DNA of 64,000 nt, taken from assembly GCF_029784165.1 (NCBI RefSeq), contig NC_073694.1:33275506-33339505 (forward strand). The letters run 5' to 3'. Source of the DNA: Wyeomyia smithii. Taxonomy: Eukaryota; Arthropoda; Insecta; Diptera; Culicidae. The stretch's first letter is position 1. Each line of letters starts with the position of its first letter. Below the pieces are notes generated by a model that saw only the letters and a program-made list of their open reading frames with translations, had not been told where the DNA came from and ran no database searches. Below, piece after piece: positions 25,899 through 36,469 of this stretch. The translations under genes were made by a program, and so were the position numbers.

Positions 25899-27374
25899 CT
25901 TGTCATTTCTCTAATATACAGGTTCCCTAGAATAAGTGGAAGCCTAATAATCGGTTGATTAACCGCACTCGATTCAATGTGTCACTGGAAGTTTTGTAAA
26001 CTTTCAACGGGGACCGTGTTTAGAGTTTTCCTATGTATAAAGACATTGTTTTGTGGAATGTGCAGATATTTGAAAAATGACCTGGCCTCCCTGTGTCATG
26101 ATTTCTTGACGGTAGGGTTTGTCTTAAAACCACTTACAGTTGTTAAAATTCGAAATCGATTTTTCAATAGTTTTGCTGTTCAATTAAGAAAAGTCAGAAG
26201 AATATGTATTTCTTTTGAAATTTCTTATCAAAAGAAAAATTAATATACATACCCCTGAAACAGCGTATTCCAAACACCAAAGATGACTAGTACAAGATAC
26301 CTGACTCTTGCAGTATACAGCGGACACGATTGACGCTGCGCGTGAACAAAAGTCGAACTAATTTGTATACTGGTAATATGATAATGGCGGCCAGGTGACG
26401 AAAGGTGAAGCACTCTTTTTCGATATTCTTGTATGGTCCTGCCATCTGATTTTCAATATCTTTGCACGGTGCGGCCATCTAATTTTCAATATCCTCATAT
26501 GGTGCTGCCATCTAGTTTTTGTTTTCATCTGGCGGATTATACACGATAAATCGGTTTTGCTAATAACCATAGTTTTATGCGAATTTAAGTTAGCAGATGG
26601 CAGCACTAACCGTTGTAAAGGTGTCGTTGGCAAAATGCATAAAAAACTGGAAGTCAGGAATTTTGTTCTAGTCATCTTTGCAAACACTCTATGTAACTAC
26701 CAAATCCTGTAAAAACATAACCTCAAATTAGAAACTAAACCGGATTTCATATATTTACAATTTCATATTATTGACGTTGGACTAACGTCTATATCGAAGT
26801 TAGGCACCTGAATTTGAAAATCTAGTAATTCAACCGGGGAAAACCAGGGAAAAGTGGTCAGGTTTTAAGCGCTTATATATCAGTCATTTCTTTTCAGAAT
26901 TTCGAGGTTTTGGCATCAACCGATCAGAAATTCTTTTACAGTTGAATTTATGTAACGAAAATAACCTATTGTTCGAGATACACTATTGAAAAATTGATAA
27001 ATCACATCGATTGTCTAAATCATACCGAGCAACCAATCACCACCTCTCTTCACAAGCACAGTCGACACTAACGGATACAACCGATCTGACTTTGTAAACA
27101 GTCTCACAGTTTTCAACCAATAACGAGCTCGCTTTCGGTAGCTGCAACAGGTGTTTCAACACCGTTTTAAAATGCTTCTTTTATCATTACCACTGAACAG
27201 ATTCTAAACACCAATGGCTTGATTGATAGGGGAAATATTGCGCAAGATTGTCATATAATAATTTAAATATGTTTTCGATACTAAACTAGTTAAAAGTTGT
27301 GTTAAAAGTCGTGCACATTCAACCAATCACAAGCTCGCTTCTTGTTTGCTCGCGGATGGATTTTTGCTTTGGGC
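25899..27374. other. intergenic DNA with a short tandem repeat
   Basis: About three copies of a 36-bp unit (gtgcggccatctaattttca-type) lie at 26418-26516. CCAAT-type words (aaccaataacgagctcgctt and aaccaatcacaagctcgctt) occur twice, about 200 bp apart, at 27115 and 27320, upstream of the TATA box at 27375. No gene is recognised. Confidence 0.5.
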
Positions 27375-27410
27375 TATATAATAGCCTGTGTCGTCTCATA
27401 GCAGTCATCA
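27375..27410 (+). promoter_or_regulatory. TATA-type core promoter-like sequence
   Basis: TATATAA at 27375-27381 is followed about 30 bases on by GCAGTCATCAGTT, which fits an insect initiator (TCAKTY). Two CCAAT-like words lie upstream. The downstream sequence is non-coding and GC-richer (gcagcagcggcggagg). Probably the promoter of a retroelement LTR or a non-coding transcript; this is inference. Confidence 0.5.
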
Positions 27411-27639
27411 GTTAACAAGTGAAAGGCCACCAGGCCGGTCTTGTATAATCAGCAGCGGTGGCTGATTCCAGCGGCCAAACTGAGCTGCAGCAGAACCAGA
27501 GCGGTGGTATCAGGCAGCAGCGGCGGAGGTAGTGGGAAGCTGCATTTCTTCATTCAGTTCGGTGCTCCTTCGATCTGAGTTGGACCCCACCAGCGGTAAT
27601 CCAATTCAGATATCGTTGGGTGAAAACGTTGGGTGTGTG

Positions 27640-28055
27640 TGCAGTGTGCACATATAGCGTATGTGCATCTGTATTGCTATGACATTTGCGATGATAGGGA
27701 TGGTGCTGTTGCGTGTGTATGGCTAGCTATAGCGTGTGTAAGACACTAGCATGTGTAGCATATTATGGCTATTGCGTGTATATCTTCAGCGTGTGTACGG
27801 ATAGTTATAGCTTGTGTGTGGATAGCTGCTGCGTGTGTAATGATTAGTTATAGCGTATGTATGGATAGTAATAGCACATGGTTGGATAGCTTATGCGTGT
27901 GTATAGATAGTTGTATCGGATGTATGGAAAGGAATAGCGTGTGTATGGATAGCTATAGCTACAGCGTGTGTATGAATAGTTTTAACGCGTGTTTAGATAG
28001 TTATAGCATGTGTGTGAATAACTATAGCGGGTGTTTATCGAAGATTATTATTGTC
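27640..28055 (+). repeat. 21-bp minisatellite (AGCGTGTGTATGGATAGYTAT-like)
   Basis: Diverged copies of a unit of about 21 bp repeat across the region. Because 21 is a multiple of three, one frame stays open from 27765 to 28079. It encodes 7-residue Cys/Ser-rich repeats of the SVCMDSY type ending in an unrelated hydrophobic tail. I treat the ORF as a by-product of the repeat, though it does have an upstream promoter-like sequence. Confidence 0.85.
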
Positions 28056-28770
28056 ATTGAAAATATTAAAACGTCTTAACGAACACAGTTGTGAATTTGA
28101 TTTTACAGCAGCGATTTTAATTTCTTCAGCCAGTCTTTATTCATCGAGGAAAAATTACTACCTATGAATGATCAACACTTATTTACTAGAAATTTGATTT
28201 AGATCAAAACGGGTTCTTTTGAGTATCATAAGTTATTGGTAAAAAGAGTTGCAAGTTTTCTCAATGAGCATTCATTAAATTTTCGTTTTTGTTTCTCGGT
28301 GCGCGGTTTTGATTTTGTTTCTCGCACACAGAGAAAGAAACAAACTTGTCGCTATCGTGAATCGTTTTTTTTTTCAAATACATGAAGTTATATGCTGGGC
28401 TGGAACTAACCTAGCATGAGTTTTATCGATTAAATGTCAAACAGTTTTCAAATTAAAAATTTTCGGTTGAATCGTTCTGGGCTCCAATTTCAGATAGTTT
28501 CGTAAAGTTTGCTTTTTGCTTAGATAGGAAAATGTTACCAATTCGCTCAATTAAATGATTGTCTTGGTAGTGCAGCAAACAAAAGGTTGATTCGAATATG
28601 TATGAAATGACAGCGATTAAATAAAAAATATCCATTCTTTTAATATATATTATTATTTATAACATTTTAACGTCTCAGCATCCAGAAATGCACTGTTAGA
28701 TAAAATTGCAGCAAATACTAGAGTTGCAATTCTCTCTATTATTTGTTTTAATGGAATATAAGAATACCGT
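28056..28770. other. no recognisable feature
   Basis: AT-rich intergenic DNA between the minisatellite and the dispersed repeat at 28776. Confidence 0.4.
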
Positions 28771-28775
28771 AGTCC

Positions 28776-29125
28776 AACGTCATACGGTCGTGTCTTGAAT
28801 ACCACCCTCCTACTTTTTTCTTGACAGTAAACAGTGTACTAGATGCTACTGAAAGTTTCTAACTAGCTGACTTTACGCAAATATCGCACGAAAAACAGTC
28901 TCCTGTGTGTGTGTCTAAAAATTAAATATATCATTTTTCTAGTTCTAAAGTTCAAATCCAGAAGTCGCACGGTCGTTTTTAATTTTGCTTTGAATCGCCG
29001 ATTGGAATTGTATTTTCTTAGTTTCAATCTAGTGAAAAATATCTAAATTTTTGAAGTTTCCCGTTGCGTGAACTCCTGATAACTCACTGCAAATAGAATC
29101 TTGATAGGTTTAAATCAACCCAATG
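28776..29125 (-). repeat. dispersed repeat, inverted relative of 22680-23400
   Basis: Contains, on the minus strand, the CTATCAAGATTCTATTTGCA block, then the ACCGTGCGACTTCTGGATTT and CAGGAGACTGTTTTTCGTG blocks, then AAAAAGTAGGAGGGTGG..AAGACACGACCG. The last block reappears in plus orientation at 29762-29800. Confidence 0.6.
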
Positions 29126-29761
29126 GCATCGCACCATAATTCAAGAGCGAACATCTCAACGTATGTGTAAACGAGATAGCATATCACCGCCACTTTTCAT
29201 ACACCTTTATCTGACAGCTAACAGTGGGCACAAATGAGTGGGTTCAAAACCCAGGACATGAGTTCATTGTCATTTACTGTTACTCTGTATAGGGATGCCA
29301 ATGGCTTGGTTAAAATGCTGCCTACGAATCATCATCATCATTTTTACTGCAGCGCCAGCTGTCGGTCGAACAGTCATTCCAATCGCCCAATGATTAAATT
29401 AAAAAAAATATTTATTTTCGTTTTTTTTTCAAATTATTTGTAATCCAATGATTTTGAACAATTGGAATAGTCACTTTAAATCGAAAAGCTCATAATAATT
29501 TATTTTGTGAATGCATCTGCGTTTACGTAATCTTGAATTGTATCTGAGAAGATTTGAATTATTACTAATATATCAATCGAATCAAAATAGGACTAAACCT
29601 TTCCCTTAAATTAATTTTTCATGGGATTTCACAATATTCCCAAACTTTTGATAAGAAGCTCTAGATGGAGAAATGCAAGGAGAAATGTAAAACAAACTTT
29701 TTCTCAAAAGCTAAGCACAGACTAACAGACTTAACACTGGAACCAAGCTCCATCGCCACAA

Positions 29762-31290
29762 AAAAGTAGGAGGTTGTATCCAAGACACGAACGCATAACT
29801 GACGTAGAACTACGCACACTACGCTTTGTGCTGCCCCAACAGTGGGGTAATAAAGACACTGAAAACACGAGCTGTAAAAGCTGTTTCACATTCTGTAAAT
29901 TAGACGGCTGCTACAGATTTAAATTGCTACTATCCAGCACAAATTGCTCGCTTGAGTTGTCAAAAAATCATTAACCTTCAAATATTTGTTTATTTGCCCT
30001 GAGAAAAGCATTTTGCTGCTCAAAATTGGATTTGCTGATGGCAACCTTTATGCTGCCTCAGTAGTGGGGCAATAACGGCAGTCTGACGACACACGTTGAG
30101 AAGCGAGAAGAACCGCGCTGCTCCTGAGATATGGTGACCAACCACAGGGCAAGTGCTTAATTTAAAGGCAGCCACAGGCGCGACCCGCTGCTATGGTCTG
30201 TTACTGCAACTGCTTAGTGCCGATATCTGCTGCTACTGCTGTCAACGTTGTGGACGGTCCATCCAGCTCACCTTCCGACTAATGAATGTAGCTAGTTTTC
30301 CCAGAAACACTCTTTTATAGCCGGAGGGTGCTACGTAATAGGCCACGCCCTTCTGTTCAGTTGTCTAATTCTCTAATATTCTTTAGACCAATTATTCCTC
30401 AATTCGCATTCGATATTTGTTTACAGCGAATAAACACCGATGGTGCTCTCACACACGCAACGGTTTTAACCCGTATTTTATTGCGGTTTGTAACATCAAG
30501 CGATTTCGTTGGCTTGTTGTTGCGTGTTGCATCATGTTGCAACTTGGCAGCTGGGAGACGACGAAATTCTGTTAATGCTGATTGATTGAATCGACTTCAT
30601 ATTCGCTCTGCATATTCGAATTAACTGCCTTTGTGAATGCGTTCTAACAGGGCAGTTTGTTATTCAAAATCGGTTATGTTGATTGCAGCCTTTGTGCTGT
30701 CCCAACAGTGGGGGTATTAACTAAATAAACTACAACAGAATTTAATTGCTAGGATCCCGCGAAGAATGTTTGCTTGTGTTGATGCTAGGAAATTTTCACC
30801 CTTCTATACTTGTTTATTTGCCTTGAAAAAAGGCATTTTGCTGTTCAAAACCGGTTGCTGATCGCAACCTTTGTTCTGCCCCAACAGTGGGGGAGTTAAG
30901 ATACACGGACAACATGCATTGTGGAAGCTATTTCACCTTGTGTAAATTAGACGGCCACGACAGATGTAACTAATAGAATCCACACAGAATGCTTGCTTAC
31001 GTTGTCAAAAATCATTAACTTTCAATGACTTGTTCATTTGCCTTGAAAAAAGGCATTTTGCTGTTCAAAATTGAATTTGGTGATGACGATCTTTATGCTG
31101 CCCCAACAGTGGGAGAATAATGGCAGTCTAGCGAGGCACGCTGAAAAGAACCGCGCTGCTCCTGAGACGTGGTGACCAACCACAGGGTTAGTGCTGCTGC
31201 TAAGGACGGACGACTGCTGTTGACAACTTGTCGCTGTCCAGAACTATTATGAGCGACTTCGGCTGAAACAGGCTCTTATATAGGCCAAAT
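29762..31290 (-). repeat. promoter-bearing tandem-repeat region with units of about 220 bp
   Basis: Five units carry the core CCCCAACAGTGGGG or a close variant (29834, 30057, 30701, 30879, 31101). Neighbouring cores are 178-223 bp apart except across a unique stretch at 30180-30600. Other shared words are gcattttgctgttcaaaa, cttgtttatttgcctt and tgtaaattagacgg. On the minus strand two TATA boxes with initiator-like spacing lie upstream of the repeats: TATATAAGAG near 31290 and TATAAAAGAG near 30315. After each comes a block ending in CTGTGGTTGGTCACC..CTCAGGAGCAGCGCGGTTCT. No coding region is present. Probably a non-autonomous retroelement or a satellite-like transcribed repeat. Confidence 0.65.
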
Positions 31291-32413
31291 AGCATGTTTT
31301 CAATTGCAAGGTATATGATTCTGTCGACCGTGCTTTGGAAGCAATCATATAACGACCAATCAGAGGACGTAAATTTCGTTTAAACAAGGCTTGACAATTA
31401 TCAAATGTACAATAATTTGCATAATCAATCAACAATTTTCTACATTTGGGTGGATGCGTGTATAATTTTCCAAACAATTGCTGCAAAAATGAAGGAAATC
31501 GGTTGAAAACAAACCGATTTATAAGCATTTCAAAAGGGACATATTTCGTCCCCTTTTCGTTAATAGTTTTCCTATTTACATCCCTATGTGGTAGGCTAAA
31601 GAAAAACGTAGTTCTACGTCAAAAAAACGATCACTTCAAGTTTTCATTCAAATAACAGTTATCGCGCTACAACGCCGTCTGGGGCGCTGTCATGCAATCT
31701 CATTCATTTTTCGTGGTTCCACATGTGATACATGCACGTACGCTTTGCATGTTGCCTTTGTTCCCTCCAAACTGTAAATCATCGCATCTTGTTGTTCCGA
31801 TTTTTGATCACTTTTCGCCATTTCCGTCGATTATGTTCAGCAGCTTCTCTTGAATCCTGATCATAAATGAAAAATTTATTCAGAACTGAGTTTAAAACAT
31901 AAAGCAAGTGTTCAACTGAATATTTTTCCAGCTATTTGTTTATGTTTGCCTCAAGAAGTAACATAAACACGGTCGTACGTAAATTGGTCCTATATATCAA
32001 CAGTGTCTTGCCCCTAGGTTGTATTTGTGAGCTTTTGTGAGTGCAAAATTTGTTTGGCCTCTCGTGAGTTTCGTTGTCATTGCCAAATACCGAGTCCCGG
32101 CAATAATTTATTAATGTGTTTAACGAAATTTCCATTTTCGCTTGGAGCTCCATACAGGGTTGTATCCAACACAGCTCTCCAAACAAACTTGGCAACTCTG
32201 AAACCAGCTGACAGTTTGACAGCCACTGTTTTCGTTGTACGACGACAGCAGACAGACATCAGTAGGAAGAAAAAGTGAAAAATCGAAACCCACAAACTGT
32301 TCCGGGACTGTTGAAAGTTGCACCACTTTAGTTGAGTGAATTATTAGTTCAGTTTCAAGAATTTTCCATTCGGATCCGGATGCACTAAGCAATTGCGTGG
32401 AGCGGGAATAGTT
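31291..32413 (+). promoter_or_regulatory. intergenic DNA and probable GPR107 promoter and 5' UTR
   Basis: No ORF of its own. 31606-31624 has the palindromic word cgtagttctacg, also present at 29800. 32150-32413 is less AT-rich and directly precedes the GPR107 start codon, so it is the likely 5' UTR and promoter. I see no clear TATA box. Confidence 0.4.
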
Positions 32414-34610
32414 ATGTCATCGGCACCATTAGTAGCCGTGTTGGCGGCGCTGTTTCTTTTGTTTACGGATTTCTCCGAAGGTCGAAGGCACCACCTGGAA
32501 GTGCGGGTAAGTTAACTTTCCCGCTTTGCTTTAAGGGTTGCTCGACAAGTATTTTTATTTTCCCAGGATGACGTCCGTCGTTACATTCCGTTGAGCACTT
32601 TTGGATTCTACTCGGGGGGAGTGCTGGATGTGAAGGTTTCTGGGTTTCGCGTAATACCGGGCTCCGAGGATAATGTCGTAAGTTATTAATGTTCTACGAT
32701 ACGCTGGAAAGGTAGATGTTTCTTATGTTCCACTTGCAGTTTGGTCTCTCCTTGGATAGAACGCTATCGGATGCGATGAATCCTTACTTGGACACCCACC
32801 AGGAGAATTGCATCCTGAAGGAGCCCATCAGTTCGCTGCGCAGTGGACCGATTGTCTTTTTCAGCATGGATCTTAAGCGTGAAGTGTGAGTCATATGACT
32901 GACCTACATTAGCAGACAAATTCTTAATTGCGTTTGTTTGATTTCAGTGTCCATTTGAACTGTTCCAGTGAATGGCAGAACGTTCACATCTATAAGGACC
33001 GCAAGCAGATTCCTGCGCTTCGCTCGAAGCGCCAATCTTTCGCCAAGGTTAGCGACTCAAAATCTATGTATATGCAGCGACGCAAACGGGATGGTATATG
33101 ATTTTATGAGCGCTGGTTTTTCATTCAATTTAGTTGATTATTTCATTTTAGTAATGGATCCAGCATCCTCTCTGCAAACGTCGGTGTGTCACAGTTTCAA
33201 TCTCACGCTGAATTGCAAGAAAATGGAACGTTTTAAGTATTGCTGGTTTAACGTAAGAAATGCAAACTAGAATCGAACTGCAAGCATTTTTGATTATTTC
33301 ATTGTACTTTTTAGTTCGTTGTTTACGTAGCCAGTAAGCCCGAGGAAGGCTTGTACAATCTGTACTTCCATAGCTGTCCAAACTACAATCTGAACAACCT
33401 GTACGCGCTGGAGTTTGATGTTACGATCGAGGAGAACAACAGTGGAAACTTTCTGTCGGCCGGCGAAATGCCCCTACCGGCGCTGTATTTCATGATGTCG
33501 CTTTTGTTCTTTCTGTCCGGTTTGTTTTGGGTGTTCATTCTGCGTAAGAGCAAACATCCGGTGTTCAAGATTCATTATTTAATGGCGGTATTGGTGTTCT
33601 TGAAATCACTCTCACTAATGTTTCACGCGATCAATTATCACTTCATTGAGACGCAGGGTGAACACGTAGAGGCGTGGGCGATTCTTTATTACGTTACTCA
33701 TTTGTAAGTGAAGGAAGTTGGGCAATGTGGTAATGGAAGCTAAACAATTTTTTTGTTTTCGCAGGTTAAAGGGAGCTGTTTTGTTTATTACTATCGTTCT
33801 TATCGGCACCGGGTGGACCTTCATCAAGCACATTCTGGCGGACAAAGACAAGAAGCTGTTCATGATAGTGATTCCCCTGCAGGTGCTGGCTAACGTGGCG
33901 GAGATTATTATTGCCGAGAGCGAAGAGGGCGACAAGGAGCACAGCACCTGGCGGGATATCTTTATCCTGGTCGATTTGCTCTGCTGTGGAGCGATTCTGT
34001 TCCCAGTGGTTTGGTCCATCCGGCATCTACAGGAAGCAGCGGGAACCGACGGCAAGGCGGCTATTAATCTGAGGAAGTTGAAACTTTTTCGTCAGTTTTA
34101 CATTATGATCGTGTGCTACATTTACTTCACTCGGATTATCGTTTATTTGCTGAAGGTAAGTGGGCCGAGTTTGGTTTTTTATTGTTTCCTTTGGCAGAAG
34201 CCAAAATGACTTCCGTTCTCACTTTCTTCGCAGATCACCGTTGCATTCCAGTACGCCTGGCTCGATGAGATGTTCAAGGAGATGGCAACGTATGTATTCT
34301 TCGTTCTAACGGGATACAAATTCCGTCCGGTATCGCAAAATCCCTATTTTTCGGTGCATGACAACGACGATGATGACGACGAGGAGGAAATGTAAGTACG
34401 CCTGCAGGCGCTGTCTCCCCCACCCAGCAACGTTAACCTATGATGACTATCTTTTTGTGCCCTTCCAGTCTCACACAAACGGGCCTGACGGAGGGACTCA
34501 GCAAGGTGACTAACCGCTCGCAGCCGCCAGCCACGATGGTGCACGAATCGAACGAGGACGAACGGGAGAACTTGATTAGCAAGCGCGAGTCGTCCCACGA
34601 GTATGATTAG
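32414..34610 (+). CDS. GPR107: GPR107-type (Lu7TM) seven-transmembrane protein, 9 exons
   Basis: Exons are 32414-32506, 32567-32677, 32740-32885, 32948-33093, 33152-33252, 33315-33703, 33765-34155, 34234-34391 and 34469-34610. All borders are GT..AG and the phases agree, giving 558 residues, near the family norm. Residues 1-23 form a signal peptide. A luminal domain with paired Cys (CHSFNLTLNC) follows. RRKR at residues 161-164 fits a furin site, and this family is known to be furin-cleaved. From about residue 253, seven hydrophobic segments begin with LPALYFMMSLLFFLSGLFWV. FKIHYLMAVLVFLKSLSLMF is typical of the lung seven-transmembrane family. The cytosolic tail has an acidic run (DDDDDEEE) and ends ISKRESSHEYD. 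Family members sit in the Golgi/trans-Golgi and act in retrograde transport and receptor recycling. GPR107 versus its paralogue GPR108 cannot be separated with certainty; insects usually have one. Confidence 0.95.
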
Positions 34611-35557
34611 ACTATATGACAGCTTATTTTACGACTAGTGGTAATCCAAACTCTGTAGCCGATAGAACTTTATCGTACATTTTACGGTGTTGCCGAGCGC
34701 ACACCGGAGGACTGCAACGATTGAAGTACTTTTGTGAATGAACATTCTTAGAGCGCGCTGTTATTGTATTACTATCTAACTTTAAGATGTTTTCGTCATA
34801 AAAAAAATCGATCAGCATCGAAAATGACGGCAGATTTCATCTGGAAATCTGAAGCAGTTTACCGGAAATGTCTGCTGTTTTCTTAAATTGAAAACTTTCA
34901 GACATTTTTGCTGCATACTCCCGGCATTTTTGAACAACAAATAATTGCTTCTTCGTCTGTGATGTTATCAGTTGGTTGTGTTATGTGGCAATTTTTATTC
35001 TTTTCTGATATTTAACCAAATACTTTAGATACATTCGAGGCTAACTGCCGTTCCATTGTGTTTTCAATTATACTAAAATTACTCTATACTAAACGCGGAT
35101 GCTTTTGTAACTATTCAACAAACTACTAACAGATTTGTCTTCGCAGTGTTAATTCCGAGCGGTTCTTCCTTATTTTCGTTGACAGCAAATAATGAACCAA
35201 TTCGATTAGGTATATAGTATGCGACCAAGCAAAAAAGCAAACGAGCAAGCATAATTGAGATAGAATTTTGGATAATATATTATTATTGATATATACGCCG
35301 TGTATAGCCCAAGCAACCAAAACTCAACCAATACACCTAGCTTTTAGAATTAATGTTTTCTAAGGAAGTGCAGAGATGAGAAACTAATCACTCGAGGTAT
35401 CTTTTCTTCATAAGCATTATTAGATAGCGTGCCCGCTCTCCGTGTCAATGAAAGTAAGCCATTTTCGACCACACAAGAGTTGATTGATTACGGTTGGAAT
35501 CAGTACCTGTTCTGATTCGACTTTAATTACCAATTATATTTAGTGGGTGTATAAAGT
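34611..35557 (+). other. probable 3' UTR of GPR107 and downstream DNA
   Basis: Follows the stop directly and is AT-rich with no ORF. No canonical AATAAA is obvious. The right limit is set by copia-like sequence. Confidence 0.4.
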
Positions 35558-36150
35558 TTATTGCATTTCACTAGCAGTTTGAGCGGTTTCAACTTGAGAC
35601 GATTGGTTTGAAGAAGATCCATTTTTCGCCTTTAATTGAATGTGTCTATGATGGACACGTAGAGGCAGTAGTTCATGTTTTATTAGCGTTGAATTTGATC
35701 CATACAACGACTTTTTCAGCTTGCCGTCTCGAGGAACTTTCATGTAGAGAACCTTCTTTAGCAATCCATTAAGAAAAGCCGTTTTGACATAGCGGGCACT
35801 ACCCCCTGCAAACAGCTTGGCTTCCGGAGCGAATGTCTCGTCGAAGCTGATGCCAGAGCGTTGAAAAACCCCGTGACCACCAATCGTGCGTTATAACGAA
35901 TCTGTCGTCTGGTTTCATCCTCTTTGAGTAGAAACACCCACTTGAGTTTCAGTGGCTTCAGTCGTCATGGATTCGTCCTGCACTGCTTCCTATCAATAGT
36001 CACGAACCTCTCGAGCATATCCGACCATGAATAGTTGACATCTCTTGGTATCTGGCTTCTTCCTTTGTTTGTTCGGCTTCGGTATCCACGCAAAGGCTTG
36101 ACATCAAAGACACGCACCTTCTCGTGGCTTCCTAAATTGAAATTATTTAC
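35558..36150 (-). pseudogene. Ty1/copia reverse transcriptase fragment
   Basis: On the minus strand, broken frames give KWVFLLKEDET followed by RYNARLVVTGF (copia K-x-RLV-x-G motif). After a frameshift come the GISFDETFAP-like motif and VKTAFLNGLL..VYMKVP-like and KLKKSLYG-like motifs, all typical of the copia RT. Stops and shifts separate the pieces. No integrase, gag or LTR is recognised. It is a short dead fragment downstream of GPR107. Confidence 0.8.
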
Positions 36151-36170
36151 TGAGCATCTTAGTAGAATGA

Positions 36171-36358
36171 TATAAGAAATCAGAAAAAAGAATTATATGT
36201 TTCCATTAAACTTTACTAAATTTAAGTAGTGAATAGTGAAAACAGTAGTCCGTACAGATGCGTATTTCAGTTTCTACATAAAGCCATCATTAGTGCTTAT
36301 GTGGACTGGACCAGTCCACATAAGAAACACATAATTCTTTTTTTATGATTTCTTGTTT
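36171..36358. mobile_element. MITE with a palindromic core
   Basis: ataagaaatcagaaaaaag (36171) and ctttttttatgatttcttg (ending 36358) are inverted. Each arm also holds aattatatg / cataatt next to the end. The core holds a perfect 29-base palindrome at 36296-36324 (arms CTTATGTGGACTGG and complement, one central base). No ORF. Confidence 0.8.
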
Positions 36359-36469
36359 AATAATGCATCAACAACCAACGACGGGAAAAGATTGAAGCTG
36401 TGATTTCTCTGCCCGAGAGCATGTTCTAAATCCAGCTCATTGTAGTGTTATAACTCTTCTCTTCAGGAG

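Noticed and set aside
25977..26243. 88-codon plus ORF
   Set aside because: AT-rich, no family, no splice context and flanked by repeats; probably chance.
26358..26712. Overlapping ORFs of 105-109 codons on opposite strands
   Set aside because: Both follow the short 36-bp tandem repeat at 26418-26516; no domain and no splice context.
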